DNA of 64,000 nt, taken from NCBI RefSeq assembly GCF_041199995.1, contig NZ_CP165646.1, positions 124,001 to 188,000 on the forward strand, in the 5' to 3' direction. Below the pieces are notes generated by a model, which was not told where the DNA came from, searched no databases, and worked only from the letters and a program-made list of their open reading frames with translations. The translations under genes and the position numbers were made by a program. Below, piece after piece: positions 53,123 to 64,000 of the stretch; positions within the stretch are counted from its first letter, which is position 1, and each line of letters opens with the position of its first letter. The stretch is from Leptotrichia sp. HSP-342. Its GTDB lineage: Bacteria; Fusobacteriota; Fusobacteriia; Fusobacteriales; Leptotrichiaceae.

Positions 53123-54258
53123 GGTGTATTGTCAAGTCAAGTGCAACAGAAAGTAAAAATAATATAAAGTTAAAGTTTTTTTAAGGGCAGAGATTCTTTT
53201 TGCTCTTTAATTTTTATGCTGTAGTGTTATCAAAATGATACTCTTCTGCTGAACGATAGTTCAGTATTTTTCTGCATCTCTCATTTAAAATTTTTTGTAT
53301 TTCTGATATTTCCTTCTCTTTTCCATTCATGTTCTTCCCTTTGGGAAGAAACTCCCTTATCAGTCCGTTTGTGTTTTCGTTTGTTCCACGCTAGTATGAG
53401 GAATATGGATGTGCAAAGAACACTTTCATGTTTCTGCTTTCCATCTCTGTCAGCCTGCTGAATTCCGAGCCGTTGTCCGAAGTTATCGACTTGAAATTCT
53501 TTTTTCTGACCTTTCTGAATAGCTTTTGCAGAGCCTTGTTGACATTCTGGGCATTCAGCTTGGCTAAAAAGAGGATACATGTGTATCTGCTTTTCCTATC
53601 AACCAATGTAATTATGCAAGCCTCATTCTTTCCATTCTTGCCTTTTACGGCATCAATTTCAAAGTGTCCTTTTTCTTCACGGCTGTTAATATGTTCAGGT
53701 CTCTGCTTAATTCTTGCGCCCAGTATGCTTTTATTCTTTTTAGTATTGCATTGTCCATCAGTTTTTTTTCTAGGCTTAAGCTTGATCATTCTTGGAAGCA
53801 TGTATGGCTTTATTCCTTCAATTTGGCCTCTGTGAATCATTTTATATACAGTTTTGGTTGAAGGGGCAACTTTATCAGGATTGTCTCTTTTGTAGATATT
53901 GCAGAAAGTATCAATGCTGTGAACTCTTTTCTCTCTTTTAAGTATTTCTTGTTTCAGCTCAACAAAGAATAGAGAGTCATACTGCTTACGGTAGATACAC
54001 TTCTGTCTTCTTTTTTTGTATAGGATGTGAGCAGTATCAGCAATATAGATACCTTTAAGGTGTAGGATGAATCCAACTGTATTATAGAGTTTCTTTTGAG
54101 TTTTCTTGAAATAGTGGAGGGGCTTTTTCCAAGCATCTTTGTTATGAAGCGGATAGACTTGCCTTCATTTTTGTAAGTATGTGAGAGATATTAGAATATC
54201 ATTTTTACTATGTTTTTTTAATATGTTTTAGGTGCTGCACTTGATTATACAATACACC
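53123..54258 (-). mobile_element. IS30-family insertion sequence, degenerate
   Basis: Both ends carry inverted repeats of about 26 bases. The left end begins GGTGTATTGTCAAGTCAAGT at 53123, and the right end, read on the minus strand from 54258, begins GGTGTATTGTATAATCAAGT. They agree in most positions. The total length of 1,136 bases fits IS30 elements. The transposase inside is broken. No clear target duplication is visible. The right end is 36 bp from the -35 of the rRNA promoter. Confidence 0.75.
53214..54200 (-). pseudogene. IS30-family transposase, multiply frameshifted
   Basis: Pieces of an IS30 transposase occur in order on the minus strand. They are a helix-turn-helix (GKSIRFITKMLGKSPSTISRK) near 54110-54180, HRGQIEGIKPYMLPRMIKLK near 53780, the first catalytic region GHFEIDAVKGKNGKNEACII near 53650, LVDRKSRYTCILFLAKLNAQ, SITSDNGSEFS near 53440, and the C-terminal RCRKILNYRSAEEYHFD near 53240. 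Frame changes and internal stops separate them, so no functional protein can be made. Confidence 0.8.
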
Positions 54259-54484
54259 TACGAATAAAAATATGAAAAAATTCAAAAAAAGTAGTTGACA
54301 AAAGGGAGTGATTGTGGTAATATATATCTTGTCGATACGAAAAAGGTATCACAGGACAATAGAAAATAAGAATAGAAGAAGCAATAATGTGTAATAGATA
54401 AAATAAAAGTCAAGAGTATATATTTTAGTAGAGTAAGATATGAACTTGTCAAAACTAAGGTGAAATAAAATATATTTATGATAT
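54259..54484 (+). other. rRNA operon leader
   Basis: This region carries the rRNA promoter at 54295-54323 and about 160 bases of leader before the 16S start. An AAGGTATCAC stretch and A/T-rich sequence follow. I could not identify a box A antitermination site with confidence. Confidence 0.5.
54295..54323 (+). promoter_or_regulatory. rRNA operon promoter
   Basis: A perfect TTGACA (54295-54300), 17 bases, TAATAT (54318-54323). It is preceded by A-rich sequence resembling an UP element. Confidence 0.8.
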
Positions 54485-54485
54485 A

Positions 54486-55998
<1,513 letters not shown>

Positions 55999-56036
55999 CT
56001 AAGGAGAAATAAACACAGCTTCTTCTTATATCTTAT

Positions 56037-56113
<77 letters not shown>

Positions 56114-56124
56114 TATTATGTCTT

Positions 56125-56200
56125 GGGGATATAGCTCAGTTGGGAGAGCGCTGCCCTTGCAAGGCAGAGGTCAGCGGTTCGAACCCGCTTATCTCCACCA
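56125..56200 (+). tRNA. tRNA-Ala (TGC)
   Basis: A 76-base cloverleaf starting GGGGATATAGCTC with encoded CCA; the anticodon arm CTTGCAAG gives TGC. It is 11 bases after tRNA-Ile. Confidence 0.97.
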
Positions 56201-56276
56201 ACTCTTATATAGGACAATGAGAAATGAATAGTAGGTAAAAGATTACAATAAAACTAGAGTAAAAGTTATTCTGGAG

Positions 56277-59176
<2,900 letters not shown>

Positions 59177-59240
59177 AGGTAGTCTTTTACTTCTACTATT
59201 TATTTCTCATTGTCTTAGTTCATACAATTTAATCTTACAT

Positions 59241-59356
59241 AGTTTGGTGATCATAGCGGCAGGGATACACCCGGTCACATTTCGAACCCGGCAGTTAAGT
59301 CTGCCTGCGCCTACGATACTTGGATTCGTCCCGGGAAAATAGGAAGTTGCCAAACT
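59241..59356 (+). rRNA. rrf: 5S ribosomal RNA
   Basis: AGTTTGG (59241) pairs with CCAAACT (59356), about 116 bases in all. The internal CGGTCACATTTCGAACCCGG and the loop regions match 5S. It follows the 23S gene by about 65 bases. Confidence 0.95.
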
Positions 59357-59367
59357 TTTTTCTTTGC

Positions 59368-59444
59368 GTCTCCGTAGCTCAGCTGGTTAGAGCATCTGAC
59401 TGTTAATCAGAGGGTCGTTGGTTCAAGTCCAACCGGGGACGCCA
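59368..59444 (+). tRNA. tRNA-Asn (GTT)
   Basis: A 77-base cloverleaf, acceptor GTCTCCG pairing with CGGGGAC, encoded CCA. The anticodon arm CTGTTAAT gives GTT. It is the last gene of the rRNA operon; T residues follow but no hairpin other than the tRNA itself. Confidence 0.95.
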
Positions 59445-59609
59445 TTTTTTTGTTCAAAAAGGAATTCAGTTTGATTTATATCTCTTATCTGCTCTTCCCT
59501 TCAAATATATATCTTTATCCTTCTGATAAATTTCTTTCTGAATGACAGTTCCAGTGTCGATATTGCTAATTTCCTTAAAATATGCTGCATTTTTGTTCAA
59601 TGTCTATTT

Positions 59610-59707
59610 TCTTAATGAAAAATCTTCTGTCTTTTTCTTAAATTTTATCTATCCATACAATGTTCTGGAATTTATGTTGAATTGAAATGATGTTTTTGTT
59701 TTTCCAT
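59610..59707 (-). repeat. Transposase fragment, left copy of an inverted pair
   Basis: Read on the minus strand from 59707 this starts ATGGAAAAACAAAAACATCA. It is closely similar to 60751-60850 on the plus strand, roughly four bases in five. Translated, it shows a helix-turn-helix piece like QFNINSRTLYG. Confidence 0.65.
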
Positions 59708-59949
59708 AACCTTTTTCATATATCGTAATACTATTATATTTTTAGGTCATTTTATATTGGCTTCACTATTACTGCTCTTACAAATTCCTCTACTCCTCCT
59801 GTTATATTGATTATCTAGTATCTTCTCTGTTTCTGTTTTTTCCGTCTACTTCCGTGGTTAAAATTGATACACCTATCTCCCCTACTTCTTTCAATTCCTT
59901 ATTTCTTTTGTATAGTAATATTCCCTTGTTTTCTCTCTTCCGGCTATAT

Positions 59950-60578
59950 TTTCTTTCGTTCTTTATTTTTTTCTGTATCCTTTGTAATTATAGCTTCTTT
60001 TTTTGAAGTATTCTGATTACCTTTTACTTGAAGAGAGAAATGCCCATCTTCTACTCTATCTTTCTTATGATTTCTTTTTGAGTTCCTATTGTAGCTATGC
60101 ATTCTTTTATTGAGATTTTATCAAGCAGGCGTAATATCGCTTCTATCTCATTTTCTTTTCCTTCAGTTGCTACTTGTGAATAGCATATCCCATCTTCTTT
60201 TGAATATGTAGATGCTATATCTAATGAACTATTGTTTTTATTTTTCATCCTGTTTGATAAATTCCCGTTAATGTTCAATATCCTTCTTATTTTTTTATCT
60301 TTCCCAGAAATTTTTAGTTCCATCCATTTTGTCAAAAAAACTTCTATAATTTCAAGCCTATTGTAGCATGACTCTTTGAATAGTCATGTGAAGGAACTCC
60401 AAGTATCTTTTTAATGCTTTAAGATACAATTTCTCAAATTCTTTAATTTTCAATATTTGTAAGTATAGCAAAAATAATAATTACAACAATGTCACTTAAC
60501 TTGTATTTTATTTTTGAAGTTTATCGCTTGTTCTATATTTGAGTAAAATTCTTTTAGATTTTGACTATCTTCTGACAT
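59950..60578 (-). pseudogene. ISAs1-family transposase remnant
   Basis: From ATG 60578 on the minus strand one reads MSEDSQNLKEFYSNIEQAIN and FKNKIQVK, then a stop. After frame changes come KEFEKLYLKALKRY, EVFLTKWMELKISGKDKKIR, YSQVATEGKENEIEAILRLL and CIATIGTQKEIIRKIE. Near 60030 follows LQVKGNQNTSKKEA. The order and the GTQKEI-KGNQ pattern are those of ISAs1 (H-repeat) transposases. The piece from 60051 to 60335 is still open. It ends by decay near 59950. Confidence 0.75.
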
Positions 60579-60750
60579 TTTTATCAGTTTCTTTCATCAG
60601 TAATATTATATCTCTTTTTTCAGATTTTTTTCATGTGTTTGTCGTGATTTATAGCAAAACTTATATAAAAACGTCCTAGAAATATGGTATAATAATATTA
60701 CAGCATACAAAAAAATTACAGAAAAAGAATTTTAAATTTTTATTTTGAGA

Positions 60751-60850
60751 ATGGAAAGACAAAAACGTTATTTCAATTCAATATAAGTTCCAGCATATTG
60801 TATGGCTGGATAAAGTTCAAGAAGGATACAGGAGACCTTTCATAAAAGAA
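60751..60850 (+). pseudogene. IS630-like transposase fragment, right copy
   Basis: The frame FQFNISSSILYGWIKFKKDTGDLS reads like the N-terminal helix-turn-helix of IS630-type transposases (ISxSTLYxWIKxYKETGDL). It is one of two inverted copies; the other is at 59610-59707. Together they flank the ISAs1 remnant. The family call rests on this short motif alone. Confidence 0.5.
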
Positions 60851-61192
60851 ACGGTTATTTCTGTTTTGTTTGATAAAATAGTTCAGTTTTAAATAGGTTT
60901 TATTATATATACAATTTTATATAACTTTTGAATGTTTTTATGTTATTTTATATTTGGATAGGGGTATTTCATGAATTTTGATTACATACTAGTTAGAAAA
61001 TGTTACTTTTATTTTTTATACGATTTATTATTGTGTTATCAAGTGTAAATATAGATAGAGAATTTATGTCTAATTTCTAACTGTTATAGATTGATTTATA
61101 ATGGTTTAAAGAATTTTTATTAATACTAATGGATTTATAAAAAATGAAATGGTAAAATTAAGATAAGAGAAGTACGATATGTAAAAATTTAG

Positions 61193-61221
61193 TTGTTTGA
61201 TTATGGGAAAAATAGTATAAT
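61193..61221 (+). promoter_or_regulatory. Promoter of the glycosyltransferase
   Basis: TTGTTT (61193-61198), 17 bases, TATAAT (61216-61221), 35 bases before the start codon. Confidence 0.6.
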
Positions 61222-61255
61222 TTTTTTAATAAAAAATGTGGATAGAGGTTAGATT

Positions 61256-62089
61256 ATGTATGATTTTACAGCTTGTATTGTTACTTATAATACGAAGCAG
61301 GAAGAGTTAAAGAAGATTATATGTTGTTTTCAGAAGATAGAACTTAGATTTAAACTGTGGATTTCAGATAATTCTGAAAAGGATGAATTAAGAAAGTTTG
61401 TAGAAGAATTTTTAGATGATAGAATTGAGTATATTTTTAATAATTCAAATGGTGGATTTGGAGCAGGGCATAATGTTGTGATTAAGAGACTGGGTTCAGA
61501 AGACACAAAATCAGAGTTTCATTTGATGGTAAATGCTGATGTTTTTTTTGAGGAAAATACTATTGAGAAAATTGTAGAATATATGAGGGAGAATAAAAAT
61601 ATTGGGCAGATTGGGCCAAAAATATATGGAACTGATGGAAAAGTGACAAAATCTTGTAGATTGTTGCCATCGCCTGTGAATTTGATATTTAGAAGATTTT
61701 TACCATTAAAATCGGTTGTTAAGAAATTGGATTATGATTATGAAATGAAATGGTATGATTATAAGGAAATAATCGATGTTCCGATTTTGTCGGGGTGTTT
61801 TATTTTTGTACGAACAGATGTTTTGAAGGAAATTGGTGGGTTTGATAAGAGATATTTTATGTATATGGAAGATTATGATTTGTGTAGGCGGGTTGGAAAG
61901 AAGTATAGGACTGTTTTTTATCCAGAGGCGGAGATAATTCATGAGCATGGTAAGGCATCTTATAAGTCACGGAAAATGATGCTCCTGCATGTGAATTCAG
62001 CTATAAAATATTTTAATAAGTGGGGATGGTTTTTTGATAAGGAGAGAAAAGAGAAAAATAGAGAATGTATGAAAAAATATAAAAAATAA
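61256..62089 (+). CDS. Family 2 glycosyltransferase, rhamnosyltransferase-like
   Basis: The 277-residue soluble enzyme starts with FTACIVTYNTKQEEL, the nucleotide-sugar-binding strand of the GT-A fold. NGGFGAGHNVVIK is near 70, a metal-binding NAD near 93-95 stands where DxD usually is, and the acceptor-side motif GGFDKRYFMYMEDYDLCRR is near 195-213. This pattern (GGFD...EDxDxxxR) is that of WbbL-like rhamnosyltransferases in surface polysaccharide synthesis. The exact sugar is unknown. It stands alone with its own promoter and not in a polysaccharide cluster. Confidence 0.87.
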   Translation: MYDFTACIVTYNTKQEELKKIICCFQKIELRFKLWISDNSEKDELRKFVEEFLDDRIEYIFNNSNGGFGAGHNVVIKRLGSEDTKSEFHLMVNADVFFEENTIEKIVEYMRENKNIGQIGPKIYGTDGKVTKSCRLLPSPVNLIFRRFLPLKSVVKKLDYDYEMKWYDYKEIIDVPILSGCFIFVRTDVLKEIGGFDKRYFMYMEDYDLCRRVGKKYRTVFYPEAEIIHEHGKASYKSRKMMLLHVNSAIKYFNKWGWFFDKERKEKNRECMKKYKK

Positions 62090-62243
62090 ATTATTATAGA
62101 AATTATTTTTGTATTTATATGAAATAAAATAGAATATATTTGGAAATAATCAAAATCAAATATTTTAAAGTTTATAAAATTGACCTAATTCGATAATACT
62201 GTTTAAAGAATAATATTAGGGGATAATAATACTGGTAATAAAA

Positions 62244-62520
62244 ATGATAAATAATATTAAAGAAATAAAAAAATATCAGAGAATTTTTGGTATTAAAAAA
62301 TTCCTTTGATAAAATGATGGAACTTTTGAATAAAGCATACAGGGTTGAACATTTAAGATATGGATATCTGCAAAAGTTGCCTGTGTCTAACAGGCTTGTA
62401 ATTATGATTTTGTATTATCGTGGCTATAGGATTATGAAAAATAAGAAGTTTCTCTGCTTCAAAAAGAGAACTTATAAAGAGTATCTTTATCGTGTCATTT
62501 ATAAAAACGTGAAAACATAG
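62244..62520 (+). pseudogene. Small broken gene after the glycosyltransferase
   Basis: ATG 62244 gives MINNIKEIKKYQRIFGIKKF and stops at TGA 62307-62309. A second frame, open from before that stop, reads SFDKMMELLNKAYRVEHLRY and NRLVIMILYYRGYRIMKNKK to the TAG at 62518-62520. Joining the two by a one-base shift gives a protein of about 90 residues. I do not recognise it; it may be the remnant of a larger gene or a real 69-residue protein from ATG 62314. Confidence 0.4.
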
Positions 62521-63032
62521 TTTTCAGTGAACCAAAATGTTTAGGAAAATCTCTACAGGGCGTACTACTGCAGGCAATCCGAAGGACAGCATTGGAAATA
62601 TTTGCCTGGATGTCCTGTTTTAGTTTTAGGAAATGTATGTTTTTTATTCCATTAATTCTTTGAGATTTCATATTTTCTTTGCGTGCTTCTTCTATGCTTT
62701 TTCTTTATATTGTAGTAGATATGACAGCAATGTTTCAACTGATTATGAGTATTTTATTTGACAATCATTAAAAATATTACTGATTTTAGAGTTTTAAGAC
62801 ATGTTTTAGAAAAGATTTTTTTAGGAATTTTAGTATTTATTATCAGTTAATGTTTAGTCGAGGAGAGATATGTATAAAAAATAAGGTTATTTTAATGAAA
62901 TTATCTATTTTTAAGAAAAGTTTTCTAATTGATTTTCCTTTTAAATTAGTATAAAATATTTAGGTATATAACTTTGCATAAGAATTATTTAATGGAAGAT
63001 TTGAGTATAATTTAAAAAGGAGAATATGACAT
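62521..63032. other. Intergenic stretch before the glycoside hydrolase
   Basis: I see no gene in about 510 bases. GGACAGCATT and GGATGTCCTG near 62581-62625 form a weak dyad. A TATAAT lies at 63007-63012, but no convincing -35 is at the right distance. Confidence 0.4.
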
Positions 63033-64000
63033 ATGAAAAAAATGTTTTTGGGAGCAATTCTGCTGATAATAATAGGAAATACTGTGTTTGCAGCAGGAGA
63101 AGAAAATATTGGAGTAAAAAATGAAGGTAGGATGGAAGTTAGAGAAAAGGAAATGCAAGATATTAGTAGAAAGACTGAAAACATCGAAATTGTAAAAGAG
63201 GAAGGAAGAAAGAAATCTAAAAAAAATAAAATAAATTCTTTTATTTCAAAAATTAAGGGTAAAGAATGGAAATTAGTGTGGTATGATGAATTTAACGGAA
63301 GTCAGTTAGATACAAAAAAATGGGATTATTGGGATTATGGAAACCCATGGAATCCCGGAAATTATCTAGATGAAAATGGAAACTTAGTTAATCAGTATGG
63401 GTTTGATGCAAAGCACTATTATCTTAAGGACAATGTAAAAATTGAAAATGGGAATATGGTTATTAAATTGAAAAAGGAGACTAATAAAAAGGTTAATGTA
63501 AATGGAACAGAGAGACGAATTCTTTACAGTTCAGGGGCAGTACATACGAGAAATACTTACAATATTCAATATGGAAAAATTGAAATGAGGGCGGCTATGC
63601 CAGAAGGTGTAGGAACTTGGCCTGCGTTTTGGATGTGGCCTGCGGGATATTCTCAAGCGTCAGGAGGACCAGCTATTGGGGAAATAGATATAGTGGAAAC
63701 GTATGGAAACGATATGAGACGTGCGACTGGAACGCTTCACGTACTGAAGAGCGATAACACATATGAAACGTTTGATGGAGATGATTATAAGCTAAGTAAA
63801 TGGCCTAGAGAAAAATTGACTAACTTTAATACTTATGCAGTAGAATGGGATGACAAAGAAATAAAATGGTTATTTAATAATAAAGTATATAAAAAATTCT
63901 CTTACAAGGAACTTGAAAGGAAAGGGCTACAGAATCCATTTAATCAGCCTTACTTTATAATAATAAATGTTGCGTTAAGTAAAATTACTGGTGAAGATGG
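63033..64000 (+). CDS. Secreted glycoside hydrolase family 16, partial at window end
   Basis: The open frame runs past the window end; 322 codons are seen. Residues 1-21 are a signal peptide (MFLGAILLIIIGNTVFAA). Residues 22-75 are charged and probably a flexible spacer. The family 16 domain starts at WKLVWYDEFNGSQLDTKKW near 77. The catalytic signature GEIDIVETYG is near 216-225, with Glu217 as nucleophile, Asp219 and Glu222 as acid/base. GVGTWPAFWMWPAGY lies just before. Such enzymes cut beta-1,3 or beta-1,3-1,4 glucans (laminarinase or lichenase type). An oral or gut bacterium could use it on fungal, plant or dietary glucan; this is inference. AAAGGAG precedes ATG 63033. Confidence 0.92.
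   Translation, partial: MKKMFLGAILLIIIGNTVFAAGEENIGVKNEGRMEVREKEMQDISRKTENIEIVKEEGRKKSKKNKINSFISKIKGKEWKLVWYDEFNGSQLDTKKWDYWDYGNPWNPGNYLDENGNLVNQYGFDAKHYYLKDNVKIENGNMVIKLKKETNKKVNVNGTERRILYSSGAVHTRNTYNIQYGKIEMRAAMPEGVGTWPAFWMWPAGYSQASGGPAIGEIDIVETYGNDMRRATGTLHVLKSDNTYETFDGDDYKLSKWPREKLTNFNTYAVEWDDKEIKWLFNNKVYKKFSYKELERKGLQNPFNQPYFIIINVALSKITGED

Larger units (their letters stand above)
59445..61255. other. Gene-poor stretch filled with insertion-sequence remnants
   Basis: No intact gene is visible in 1.8 kb. It contains the ISAs1-like transposase remnant on the minus strand and two IS630-like fragments in opposite orientation. The rest is AT-rich with many stop codons. A promoter for the glycosyltransferase lies at its right end. 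Confidence 0.65.

Noticed and set aside
53428..53835. Plus-strand open frame across the IS30 element
   Set aside because: It is antisense to a recognisable IS30 transposase reading frame and is a shadow.

Overview
The window is AT-rich DNA (AAT/AAA/GAA/TTA codons dominate) from a bacterium that uses strong AGGAGG-type ribosome binding sites; the matching CCTCC lies at the 3' end of the 16S gene. The 16S sequence, the ribosomal gene order and the protein style point to Fusobacteriota, most likely Leptotrichia. That genus call is recognition by eye, not a database result.

Region 1 (1-10.7 kb) is accessory. It holds an unknown protein, an ABC-F ATPase followed 14 bases later by a SIR2-domain protein of the anti-phage type, a small decayed ORF, a class III Fic protein whose inhibitory C-terminal helix has been cut off by a frameshift, a His/Gly-rich tail-anchored protein, a Sel1/TPR protein with a membrane segment at each end, a PAP2 phosphatase and a small exported protein. 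Region 2 (10.7-14.8 kb) holds cstA on the minus strand, a cell-wall amidase, and an AlbA/Schlafen-type regulator.

Region 3 (14.8-30.9 kb) is the conserved core: rpsL-rpsG-fusA-tuf, then the S10-spc cluster rpsJ-rplC-rplD-rplW-rplB-rpsS-rplV-rpsC-rplP-rpmC-rpsQ-rplN-rplX-rplE-rpsN-rpsH-rplF-rplR-rpsE-rpmD-rplO-secY, ending in a terminator right after secY. Internal promoters precede rpsJ and rplB. Seven of these genes start with GTG or TTG.

Region 4 (31.5-36.6 kb, minus strand) carries a PhnC-PhnE-PhnE type ABC transporter with no substrate-binding protein beside it, a coiled-coil AsmA-like envelope protein, and a SurA/PpiC-type lipoprotein.

Region 5 (36.7-54.3 kb) looks like a decaying genomic island that has become a defence island. 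It starts with a tyrosine integrase carrying an early nonsense codon. Next come a SNF2-like helicase cut off before its second helicase domain and joined to conjugative-element debris, and a compact four-gene restriction-modification system: two methyltransferases, the first fused to a helix-turn-helix, convergent with a large and a small nuclease subunit, in the style of heterodimeric BtsI/BsrDI enzymes. After these lie a frameshifted XRE regulator, an orphan antitoxin, a small protein/GNAT pair resembling a toxin-antitoxin module, a type III restriction (Res) subunit without Mod, and three unknown genes, two of them paralogues. A degenerate IS30-family element closes the island 36 bp upstream of the rRNA promoter.

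Region 6 (54.3-64 kb) holds the rRNA operon 16S-tRNA-Ile-tRNA-Ala-23S-5S-tRNA-Asn, then about 1.8 kb of insertion-sequence wreckage (ISAs1-like and IS630-like fragments), a family 2 glycosyltransferase, a broken small gene, and the start of a secreted family 16 glycoside hydrolase that runs off the window. I saw no CRISPR array.
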